Shown piece after piece: positions 26,480 to 34,449 of a stretch of 64,000 bases of DNA. Origin of the DNA: Salibacter halophilus (GTDB lineage Bacteria; Bacteroidota; Bacteroidia; Flavobacteriales_G; Salibacteraceae); NCBI RefSeq assembly GCF_008806325.1, contig NZ_WACR01000012.1, positions 1 to 64,000 on the forward strand, given 5' to 3'. The number at the start of each line of letters is the position of its first letter. Positions within the stretch are counted from its first letter, which is position 1. A program made the translations under genes and the position numbers. Under the pieces are notes generated by a model that was not told where the DNA came from, made no database searches, and saw only the letters and a list, made by a program, of their open reading frames with translations.

Positions 26480-26888
26480 CCCTTCTAGTGTGAATTCTTG
26501 AGTAAAAAAGTTAAAACTATTCTCTTATTTATGAATCAATAAGAAAACCTTAGAATAGACTACCTTAATCGTATGGTTGCCCTATTGGCCAAGTATAAGC
26601 TTAGTGTAGGATTTCGAAGCAATTCACACTCCGCATATCGCAAAGTTTCAAAGAAGCCGAATTACTCATTTTTAGCCGTTCAGCCCGCATTACGCTTATA
26701 CAATGTTGTGCAATCGTGCTTTCTTTTCTTTCGACCGTGCGTTGGCTCAGACACACTCTTTGACAAGCTTTGGTTGGCGCGTTGGCTTTGCGCGGCTTGG
26801 CAAACGCGGTTCATGAACACTTTTAAAAAGAAGCAAGCTGTGAGTAATTGTGTGGCTGTTGAGCGTTGGCATTTGTTGTCTGGTTTTT
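26480..26888. other. Structured non-coding stretch between HicAB and the Argonaute remnant
   Basis: No gene is supported in these about 400 bp. An imperfect inverted repeat is centred on GTATAAGC (26593-26600) and GCTTATAC (26694-26701); with flanks it matches at 12 of 16 positions. A second stem, CGCGTT (26778-26783) with AACGCG (26813-26818), lies in a G-rich run with repeated TTGGC. Base composition differs from the neighbouring genes. It could be a mobile-element or recombination-site relic; open frames across it have no coding character. Confidence 0.45.
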
Positions 26889-27082
26889 TTACATGTAAAA
26901 CGCATATGCTTCTTTTGGTGTGTCCTTTTCTCCAAGATATTTCATAATCTCTCCTACTTTTCGAGCACATCCAATGGTGATAGGATATTTATTGTCAAAT
27001 TGGGTATTGTTCCAGTTCATTTTTGTCAGACCGAGGATTTCTGTACAAATCGTTTTTATAGACGGTGGTATATTTAGTAGAA
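26889..27082 (-). pseudogene. C-terminal remnant of a prokaryotic Argonaute (PIWI domain end)
   Basis: Directly after the HerA stop, another frame on the same strand reads about 64 codons to TAA at 26889. It contains CTEILGLTKMNWNNTQFD followed by PITIGCARKVGEIMKYLG and ends EAYAFYM. This matches the end of the PIWI domain in long prokaryotic Argonautes, where a helix ending LTKMNWN is followed by LPxTxxxA.KVG and a hydrophobic C terminus that reaches toward the active site. The upstream about 90% of such a gene is absent; HerA occupies its place. I infer a deletion that left only the tail. It is recognised by motif memory, not by a search. Confidence 0.55.
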
Positions 27083-28843
27083 TTATTTTCCCTGCTTTCT
27101 CAAGTTTGTAATTGCCTGAATTAATCCTTGCTGTACCTTTTCCTTTGGTTTGCTCCATTCTTTCCAAAAATCCAATGTAGCACTGGACGGTTTGATACTA
27201 GGTTCATCAATATTTATTCTTGATGGCAGTAAAGAAGCATCACCGACAACTAATGCTTCTCCAATATCTAACACAGGAACTACATCAGTCAATCCTGAAA
27301 GATTATCAGGGAGTAGTCTTTTTATAACGGATTGATCGTCAATATTTGTTAATCGCAATGAAATAAAGTTATTGCATTGACTCAGGATTGTTCTATTCAC
27401 TTCTGAAGGTCTTTGGCTAATCACAACTAATCCAACTCCATATTTTCTTCCTTCCTTTGCTATTCGCTCAAAATTATTTAACCCAAGTTTTTCAACAGAG
27501 TCGGAAGTAATTCTTTCTGGAATATACAGATGAGCTTCATCACAAAATAGTGAAATAGGGTGTCTATTTTCTTTAGGAGTCCATTGTTGAACAGAAAAAA
27601 TAATTCTCCCTACCAAGCCAATTATGAGTGGGAGAATATCAGAAGGCACTTCTGAAAAGTCAATGACTTTAATGCCATTCCTTTGGTTGTTATCTTTTCC
27701 GAGCATTAGGGCAGAACAAAACTTTTCCATCCAGTCAAGCTGCATTTCGCTTTCTGTCACATCAAATAAAAAACCAAGTCGCTTATCCTGTTTTTTTGCT
27801 TCTAATCTTTGTATAAACCTTGTCAGCCTGCTTCTCATTGGGCCTGCCTTTGTTGTTCCAGCTTTAGCACCTGGCACCTCCTCATCTTCGTCATAATAAC
27901 GCAGTTTATTCAGTACTTCTTCGAGTTTATACGGAACTGGGCTGTCAATTGTGAAGGAAGCCAATAGTTCATCAGCATTTTTACTCTTTAAATATTTTTC
28001 TTTCTCTTCAGTGACAGTTTTAGAAAAAATCATTGCCTGATTAGGAGCATTATTATCGCTTCTATCTAGAAGCATGGCAAGCATTTCTTCATAGGTAAGA
28101 AGCCAGTATGGTAGCATTAGCACATTATTGTCTAATTTATTCTCCTTGGCAAGGTCGCCAGGGTTCGCCACACGGAAATGCTCAATGCCTTCCTTTTTAA
28201 ATTCATCTGTACTGTACTCACCGTGAATATCAAATAATAAGCCGTTTGCCATTGGTAAATCAGCAATCTGCTCTATTAGCTTTGCGACACACCAAGATTT
28301 TCCGGAACCTGTGCTTCCTACAATAACAGCATGACGTTGAAATAACTTATCTCCATCCAGATAGGCTTCTGCATCGTTGTCAATTGAGTACTTTCCAATG
28401 GAAAGCGATTTTTCTCCTTCTTCGCTCACTTTTGAGATAGTCCCCATGAATGAAGTTAGATTATTACCTTGCAATGGATAGCACTCCGCATCAATTTCTG
28501 GAACGGAATCTATGTTTCGCTGAAACACATCACGTTTCTCTCCTTTTTTGTCAAACAAAGTGCCGATCAAGGTTACCTTAATCAGATTTTCGGAAAGCTG
28601 AAAAAACACATCATCATGCGGAGTGGTATCATCCGTGTCCTTGTCATCAACTACTTTTCTTGTGATTTTGCTTATCAATCCAATCAAATGTTGTCCAGCT
28701 TTAGAACTTTGCAAGGCCACTAATTGATTGACTTGAAATTTCCTTAATTCGTTTAGGTTGTCAACCTTCACAATGACAGTACCGGTGTCAACGCTGAAAA
28801 CTTTACCTACCGAATTTGATTTATCGAAATCGAATATTGCCAT
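27083..28843 (-). CDS. herA: HerA-family ATPase of a SIR2-HerA defence pair
   Basis: 586 residues from ATG 28843 (MAIFDFDKSN), 5 bp after the SIR2 stop; an ATG at 28885 would overlap SIR2. An N-terminal HAS-barrel (GKVFSVDTGTVIVKVDN) precedes the RecA-like core: Walker A VGSTGSGKS (about 176-183), GLLFDIHGEYS, Walker B SLFCDEAHLYIPE and the sensor region VVISQRPSEVNRTILSQC. HerA forms hexameric rings. In the known SIR2-HerA antiphage system it assembles with a SIR2 NADase. It is the last intact gene of the island train. Confidence 0.9.
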   Translation of the reverse strand: MAIFDFDKSNSVGKVFSVDTGTVIVKVDNLNELRKFQVNQLVALQSSKAGQHLIGLISKITRKVVDDKDTDDTTPHDDVFFQLSENLIKVTLIGTLFDKKGEKRDVFQRNIDSVPEIDAECYPLQGNNLTSFMGTISKVSEEGEKSLSIGKYSIDNDAEAYLDGDKLFQRHAVIVGSTGSGKSWCVAKLIEQIADLPMANGLLFDIHGEYSTDEFKKEGIEHFRVANPGDLAKENKLDNNVLMLPYWLLTYEEMLAMLLDRSDNNAPNQAMIFSKTVTEEKEKYLKSKNADELLASFTIDSPVPYKLEEVLNKLRYYDEDEEVPGAKAGTTKAGPMRSRLTRFIQRLEAKKQDKRLGFLFDVTESEMQLDWMEKFCSALMLGKDNNQRNGIKVIDFSEVPSDILPLIIGLVGRIIFSVQQWTPKENRHPISLFCDEAHLYIPERITSDSVEKLGLNNFERIAKEGRKYGVGLVVISQRPSEVNRTILSQCNNFISLRLTNIDDQSVIKRLLPDNLSGLTDVVPVLDIGEALVVGDASLLPSRINIDEPSIKPSSATLDFWKEWSKPKEKVQQGLIQAITNLRKQGK

Positions 28844-28848
28844 ATTTG

Positions 28849-29880
28849 TTATTTTAGAATTGACATTAAACCGCTTACCGACCAAAAGTCTTCATTATCG
28901 TAAACTATTTCCTCCTCATGGTCGGATAGAAAAACACGAGTACCATTTTTACCATTATCTTCAATCAACGCATATTTTTGAATATCACTATTCAGTATTT
29001 CCCTCTTAGCTGCTTTTGAAATTTCTTTGGTTGCCAAAACCACGGGAATATTGTCATTCTTGGCTTTACTTAGCAACTTGGGATGAACATGCTCATCATT
29101 GAAACCATAGCCAATACATAAAAATGATGAGGCATTTGAAAAGTCCTTATCAATTTGGGTTAAAATTGACCGGAATGGGTCTTGTAGCGATTCCCTATAT
29201 TTTTCCGCACCGGGTGTAATAATGCATGGTGAATGATTATCAGCTATGTATTGTGAATGGGGGAAGCTCCTTACTACTCCTTCTCCATTTTTAAACCAAT
29301 CCAATGAACCGTGTATTTTCCAAATTTTAATCAAATATCCGTAATGGTCTAACTGTTTGTACTTCTGGTCGGCTGCCTCAGCAATATGATTGCCAACATA
29401 ATTATTAGTGAATCCTGTGTAAGCAAATCCGTTTGTATAGCTTGAAGCATATTCGGCCAATCGATCATAATTGGTTGTAATTACCCTCAACTCCCTTTGT
29501 GAAGTTCCAAAATGTTTGAGAAGGTTTATCAAGTGAAATTCTTGGGGATTTGATATAATCTTATCAAAGGCCTTTTTGTCTGCTTCATTCACGAAATTCC
29601 AGGTACATTTGATTACTCTTTTCAAAATCGCTTCGGTTACTCTTGTCTCCTGAAGGGCAGTTTCTAAATCGCCTGTCTTTTGCAATTTGTTTTTAAACTC
29701 ATTCCATACTTCATAATTATCCCTATCGTCTGAGTTAAAGTTGATCTCCGTTTCCAATTGCTCTGCTAATTGGCTCATTGTAGGTAATCCATATGGAACA
29801 GTAGCCCCACTACCAAGTACAATCAGCGGAACGCCTTCTACAAAACCTTGTATTCTCTTTAAAAATGTTTCTTTGTCCAT
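28849..29880 (-). CDS. SIR2-domain protein, NADase partner of HerA
   Basis: 343 residues. The SIR2-like NAD site appears as VPLIVLGSGATVPYGLP (residues 17-33), VITTNYDRLAEY (about 133-144) and the catalytic His at about 190 in KIWKIHGSLDWF; then FLCIGYGFNDEH in the second half. Stand-alone SIR2 proteins of this type degrade NAD+ on phage infection. With HerA next to it (5-bp gap), the pair matches the SIR2-HerA system. It follows the methyltransferase by 28 bp, so the two modules are probably co-transcribed. Confidence 0.9.
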   Translation of the reverse strand: MDKETFLKRIQGFVEGVPLIVLGSGATVPYGLPTMSQLAEQLETEINFNSDDRDNYEVWNEFKNKLQKTGDLETALQETRVTEAILKRVIKCTWNFVNEADKKAFDKIISNPQEFHLINLLKHFGTSQRELRVITTNYDRLAEYASSYTNGFAYTGFTNNYVGNHIAEAADQKYKQLDHYGYLIKIWKIHGSLDWFKNGEGVVRSFPHSQYIADNHSPCIITPGAEKYRESLQDPFRSILTQIDKDFSNASSFLCIGYGFNDEHVHPKLLSKAKNDNIPVVLATKEISKAAKREILNSDIQKYALIEDNGKNGTRVFLSDHEEEIVYDNEDFWSVSGLMSILK

Positions 29881-29908
29881 TGTCCAATTAAGGTTTGTAG
29901 TTAACTCA

Positions 29909-32900
29909 TCAGCTTTCCAATATCGGTTTCAAAATATCCGGGCTTTTCTTCTTAAACTGCGCCATGCGCTTCACCGCCTCATTCTCGGGATCACTCCAAG
30001 TAGCGTGAAGTTGCTCAATGACCTTTTCTTTTTCTGCATCATCCAGGCTGTCAAACTCCCGGCCATGCATGACTTTTTGCATATCCCGCTCTACAAATTC
30101 CAGCACATCAATCTCCCGCTCTTTCATGTGGTCGGAGAAGTAAAGATTGAGTACCACTGAATCTACTATAGCATTAATTAATGAATCTCTATTGAAGTGT
30201 AGAATTTTTGAGAGTAAAATGAGAACTGAATCTTCGTAAACATTCTTTATGGGGATCTTTCCTAACTGAGACACTCTTTGATAGGGAAAAAGGACATCAT
30301 CAAGAATGTAAACTTTGAAAAACCAGTAATTAATCAAAGAAGAATTTAACAGTGCGCATAACCCCCAATAATTCTCATGATTACCTGACTTCAAGTGACA
30401 GTTATATACAGTATTAAGACTTACTTTGTTCTTAAGGTCAATAGCTGTTGTCACTTTGTTTCCTACTCTTCTGATACACAGTTTTGGACTTTTGTAAAGT
30501 TCTTTAGTTTTAAATTTAGATGTATTTGAGAAATCGGCATCAATCCAGAGGTTCGTATCTTGTATTTTAAATTGAGATAAGTCTTCTCCTCGCAGTAGCT
30601 CATGCCCTTGGCCATTCGAGTTAATTGTTTTGTCTTTTTTTCCTGATTCAACTCCCCTGAATATTTCTATAATTGTTTCAAGGTTTACGGAATTTCTTTG
30701 GATATTATCAATTATTTCGTACTCATCAGGGTATATTAAAGTATTGAAAATTTTGAAAGGTAGTTTATTGAAATTCTCGGAAGCTACCTTAAACAAGTGT
30801 TTAAACCCTCTCGTGAAATTAAAATGCTCAATTCTTGTTTTCTTTGTATTTGGATTTGTGATAAATATGCAGGATTCAACTCCTGCATTTTCAAAAATAT
30901 TTGAGCCAGTAACAAGTGTTTGAACACCACAATCATTGATTAACCTTCTTAAAACTTCATAGTTCTCATTATTTATTATTGGCTTTGGAACAATTAATGA
31001 AAGTATCTTACTATGTTCTAGAGATAACTCAATAAACAGACTAAATAAATCAAATTGTCCAGTTGCTGAATTGTAACGCTCCTTATAATATTTCTTAAAA
31101 GCTGATTGAATTCCACTTTTAGTATTAATATATGGCGGATTACCAATCACCACATCAAACGCTTTTACATCAAACATCCATTCCGGGTCAAAGAAAGTGG
31201 AAGAGGCGTTTTGATCATAGGGATCCCATGCAGCCAATTTTTCTGCAGTATCATTGGGCCATCCGCTTTGTTTTAACTCATCAGCAATGGCACTGCGCAA
31301 TTCTTCGTCCTTTTCGCGATATTTAAGTTTGGTATCCTTAGTTCGTGCGCTAAAGAGTTTGTGACGCACTTTTTTAAGCTGGCTTTCCAATTTCTTAATT
31401 TCCCCACCATCGAAGATATTCAGCTGGTCTTTGGGTTTATCAATTCCTATGAGCGTATTGGCAGCCACAAACTTGGTTTCGAGGTTGGGCAGGGCACGAA
31501 TGCCGAAGTTAGGCTTATCATTATTTTTACGCTGATCCACCACCAGGGAGATGAAAAAGCGCAATTTGGAAATCTGGGTGGCAATGGGCTGAATATCAAC
31601 CCCGTATATACAGTTTTCAATCAGGTAAAGCTTCCGGGCATAATCGGGATCGTTAATACTCCGGTCAAAAGCCTCATCTATTTCACGCAAGCGCTCACTT
31701 CGTTCTTCTTTATCTTCTATTTCGAATGCATCATCAGCCGCTTGTTTGGCCTTGTTTTTCTGCACTTCTTTCCAAATGATATTCTCCGGGTCAAGCTTTT
31801 GGAGCATGTGCACCATTTTCTGCAAAATGCCCATGGGAAATGCACCGGAACCACAGGCCGGGTCTAAAATTTTGCATTCATCTATGGCTTTTACAATTTG
31901 TTTAGTGAGCTTTTCATCTTCGGCAAACGGGTTTCCGGGATCAAAAGAACTTAGTTGATGTAATTTTTGATCCAGTTCCTCATCACCAAGGTTCCAATCT
32001 TTTATTGCATTTTTCAGGTAAGCGATCAGGCTCTCGTCCACCATGTAATTCACAATTTCCCTAGGAGTGTAGAAAGAGCCGGTTTGCTTGCGGGCTGTTG
32101 TTTTGGTTTCAGGGTTGTAACTGGCCAGTAGATTTTCAAAGACTTTCCCCAGTAATTCAGGGTCAAGCGCCACATCTTCTTCTACGGGGGTATTTTCAGT
32201 AACAGTAAACTTATAGGAATGGAGAATATTGATGAGCCCTTTTACCGCTGCTTGTTTTGTCCCTTTATTTTTCACTCCGTATTCCGGGCTCAAATCCACA
32301 TGTTCCGTTGCCCCGAAAAAGAGATAGTCCGGTACAATGAGTTGCTCCTTGTATCCTTTTAGGTTATCTGAAAATCCATCTAATAATATTTTATTTTCTT
32401 TATCATCAAGACACTCAAATAAGCCACCATTTAAGAATGGGACGCTTTTATTCATGAGATCAAGAAACGCTTCTGAATCTTTAAAATATTCTTCATATCT
32501 CATCAGATAATCTATACCTTGATGTTTTCCTCTGGCTTCCTTTCCTGATTTTGTAGTAAGCTCTCGAAACCCTCTTGTTCGCCTATCCGTTTCATCCGCT
32601 TCTATGGGACAGTTGAGCGAAGCAAAAAACAGGTTTTGCAAAATAGCCTTGTAGTAAACGCTTTCTTTATTGGCATCTTTGAACATGCCGTTTTCATGGT
32701 AGGGAGAAATTTCATTGAGGATATCTTTTTGCAGTGCATCCAGGTCAAAAAGTTCGTCAGGAACCAGTTTCTTTTCTTTGATGAACCAGGTAAACAACAA
32801 TCGTGTGAGCAAGCGAATGACATTGGTGGCATTGTGCTCTTTAATGAGGTCATCCAGGTTGGCTTCTTTTCGATGAGCATCTTCTATGGTTGGCTCTGAG

Positions 32901-33595
32901 GGAAACTTAACATGATTAATAGCCCAGAAGTACCAATTGGAAAGTTCCTGATAAAACTTCTTGTTTAAGATGCTGACATTAAATACTTCCTGCCAGTAAT
33001 TGTAGAGTTTGGCAAAAGAATCCACCGCATTTCTACCGGTGAGGGGAATTTGAAGTTCTGCAATAATGCGTTCATGACCGGCATGGGGCTTTTGAATATC
33101 AATATCCCGAAGCAGGGAAACCTTACCCGCTTTTTCGCCTTCGCGCCATTCCTGTTTGTATTTCAACCGCTCCGTATTGGCAAAAGCCAAATAATTTTTT
33201 TGGTCGTCTTTGTATTTAAAAACCAATACCACAGGGGTATAGTAAAACTCCCGGTTGAACGCGCGGGAAATTTCTGCCAGTTGGGAACGAGTAGGCAACA
33301 GATTGTTTGGTCGCGGGTGTAGGGTAATTCCGAATATCAGGATACCGTCATAGTCGGATTTGATTTTCTCCGTTTCCAGTGATTGATTGCCTTCAAAAGC
33401 CGCATCGTCCACCATACCCACGAAATAGACATCATCAACAAGTCGGAAAGTTTCGTTTTCCTTGTAGGTATCCTTGAGAATTTCTTTTGCAGTGGTAGGC
33501 TCATCAGCCACATAATTCATGGGCACATTCAGTTCTTTGAAGAGCGCCTTGATGGCCGGAAGAAAATTGATGTCTTTAAAATGCGTTAGTTTCAT
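29909..33595 (-). CDS. Eco57I-type N6-adenine DNA methyltransferase with specificity domain
   Basis: 1228 residues. An N-terminal region (1-480) of unknown fold is followed by QTGSFYTPREIVNYMVDESL (about 505-525), the SAM motif ILDPACGSGAFPMG (about 576-589) and the catalytic NPPY in VVIGNPPYIN (about 819-822). The C-terminal about 350 residues resemble TaqI/Eco57I target-recognition domains. It should methylate adenine in a specific sequence to mark self DNA. I see no PD-(D/E)xK nuclease motif in the N terminus; cutting may come from the PLD-helicase. Its ATG overlaps the KilA-N stop by 4 bp (ATGA). Confidence 0.9.
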   Translation of the reverse strand: MKLTHFKDINFLPAIKALFKELNVPMNYVADEPTTAKEILKDTYKENETFRLVDDVYFVGMVDDAAFEGNQSLETEKIKSDYDGILIFGITLHPRPNNLLPTRSQLAEISRAFNREFYYTPVVLVFKYKDDQKNYLAFANTERLKYKQEWREGEKAGKVSLLRDIDIQKPHAGHERIIAELQIPLTGRNAVDSFAKLYNYWQEVFNVSILNKKFYQELSNWYFWAINHVKFPSEPTIEDAHRKEANLDDLIKEHNATNVIRLLTRLLFTWFIKEKKLVPDELFDLDALQKDILNEISPYHENGMFKDANKESVYYKAILQNLFFASLNCPIEADETDRRTRGFRELTTKSGKEARGKHQGIDYLMRYEEYFKDSEAFLDLMNKSVPFLNGGLFECLDDKENKILLDGFSDNLKGYKEQLIVPDYLFFGATEHVDLSPEYGVKNKGTKQAAVKGLINILHSYKFTVTENTPVEEDVALDPELLGKVFENLLASYNPETKTTARKQTGSFYTPREIVNYMVDESLIAYLKNAIKDWNLGDEELDQKLHQLSSFDPGNPFAEDEKLTKQIVKAIDECKILDPACGSGAFPMGILQKMVHMLQKLDPENIIWKEVQKNKAKQAADDAFEIEDKEERSERLREIDEAFDRSINDPDYARKLYLIENCIYGVDIQPIATQISKLRFFISLVVDQRKNNDKPNFGIRALPNLETKFVAANTLIGIDKPKDQLNIFDGGEIKKLESQLKKVRHKLFSARTKDTKLKYREKDEELRSAIADELKQSGWPNDTAEKLAAWDPYDQNASSTFFDPEWMFDVKAFDVVIGNPPYINTKSGIQSAFKKYYKERYNSATGQFDLFSLFIELSLEHSKILSLIVPKPIINNENYEVLRRLINDCGVQTLVTGSNIFENAGVESCIFITNPNTKKTRIEHFNFTRGFKHLFKVASENFNKLPFKIFNTLIYPDEYEIIDNIQRNSVNLETIIEIFRGVESGKKDKTINSNGQGHELLRGEDLSQFKIQDTNLWIDADFSNTSKFKTKELYKSPKLCIRRVGNKVTTAIDLKNKVSLNTVYNCHLKSGNHENYWGLCALLNSSLINYWFFKVYILDDVLFPYQRVSQLGKIPIKNVYEDSVLILLSKILHFNRDSLINAIVDSVVLNLYFSDHMKEREIDVLEFVERDMQKVMHGREFDSLDDAEKEKVIEQLHATWSDPENEAVKRMAQFKKKSPDILKPILES

Positions 33596-34419
33596 TTATC
33601 CAGCTTTTTCAAATTCGAATTATTGATTAGTGATGTCATTTGTGTGATGGCGATCTCGTTGAGTTGCTCCAATCGTTCTGATTGTGAATGCCCCTGCCGG
33701 ATCAATACCGCATTGATACTTTCCAGGTTTGAGAGTACAACCAGTTGTTCAAGAGTAGCATCATCCCGTATATTGCCTTTTGCTTCGGGGTTTTCATTTC
33801 TCCATTCGGCTGCGGTTTTTCCGAAAAGTGCCATATTGAGCATGTCAGCCTCCGTTGCATATACAAAAGATATTTGTTTTTTATTGAGCCTTTCCGGAAT
33901 CAGTTTTTCCTTGATGGCATCGGTATGAATGGAGTAATTGACTTTGGCAAGCGTGCGTTGCAGGTTCCAGTCGAGTTTTTGACGATTGCTTTCTACCTCT
34001 TTTAGGCGTTGGAACTCCTTTATAACATAAAGCTTGAACTCGATGGAGATCCAGGAAGCAAACTCAAAAGCAATGTCTTTATGAGCGTACGTACCGCCAT
34101 ATCGGCCGGATTTAGAAATGAGACCGATGGCGTTTGTTGTTTCAATCCAGCGTTTTGGAGTGAGGACAAAACTATTGAGCCCGGCTTGTTTTTTAAACCC
34201 CTCGAATTCGAGGGGTTTAAAATCAGGGTTGTTGAGTTTCTCCCAAAAGCCAAGTAATTCGATGGTATTTCTATTCCTGAGCCAGTTTTGGATGATGGCA
34301 TTCATGTTGGCAGAGTCCTTATATCGTGCAATATCAGTCAGTGATATAAAGTCGTCCTTTTTACCTTTGAAAAAGGTGATTTCCGTTCCTTGTACTTCTA
34401 TTTTCTTGTTTTTTGCCAT
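33592..34419 (-). CDS. KilA-N domain protein
   Basis: 275 residues. The KilA-N DNA-binding domain covers about 8-145: FISLTDIARYKD, IIQNWLRNRNTIELLGFWEKLNNP, WIETTNAIGLISKSGRYGGTYAHKDIAFEFASW and FKLYVIKEFQRLKE. The C-terminal half is helical and unknown. KilA-N proteins come from phages and large DNA viruses and are often found in restriction loci. It lies between helicase (30-bp gap) and methyltransferase (overlap). Codons for KPLEFEGFK form part of a perfect 32-bp palindrome, and a second palindrome sits just before the start, so self-regulation is possible. Confidence 0.88.
   Translation of the reverse strand: MAKNKKIEVQGTEITFFKGKKDDFISLTDIARYKDSANMNAIIQNWLRNRNTIELLGFWEKLNNPDFKPLEFEGFKKQAGLNSFVLTPKRWIETTNAIGLISKSGRYGGTYAHKDIAFEFASWISIEFKLYVIKEFQRLKEVESNRQKLDWNLQRTLAKVNYSIHTDAIKEKLIPERLNKKQISFVYATEADMLNMALFGKTAAEWRNENPEAKGNIRDDATLEQLVVLSNLESINAVLIRQGHSQSERLEQLNEIAITQMTSLINNSNLKKLDK
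34191..34222. repeat. Perfect 32-bp palindrome inside the KilA-N gene
   Basis: The left half reads TTTTAAACCCCTCGAA and the right half is its exact reverse complement, with no loop and GAATTC at the centre. On the minus strand the reading frame runs straight through it. A perfect palindrome of this length is not expected by chance in 64 kb. Confidence 0.9.
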
Positions 34420-34432
34420 TGTTTCTCTATTG

Positions 34433-34446
34433 TGGCGAATTCGCCA
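34433..34446. promoter_or_regulatory. 14-bp palindrome between helicase and KilA-N genes
   Basis: TGGCGAATTCGCCA is a perfect palindrome, also centred on GAATTC, lying 14 bp upstream of the KilA-N ATG and 4 bp after the helicase stop. It could be an operator or a small hairpin affecting translation of KilA-N. Confidence 0.5.
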
Positions 34447-34449
34447 TAT

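Noticed and set aside
26573-26970. Open frames of 62-124 codons in the non-coding stretch
   Set aside because: Products are Cys/Phe/Trp-rich or basic with no recognisable motif, they overlap each other on both strands, and inverted repeats explain the sequence better.
27083-27167. Extension of the Argonaute-like frame upstream into HerA, where GTAR recalls a PIWI motif
   Set aside because: These codons are the HerA C terminus read in another frame; HerA's own ending (LRKQGK) looks natural, so the match is probably chance.
28841-28885. Upstream ATG at 28885 for HerA
   Set aside because: It would overlap the SIR2 gene by 37 bp; ATG 28843 leaves a 5-bp gap and starts directly at the conserved N-terminal barrel.
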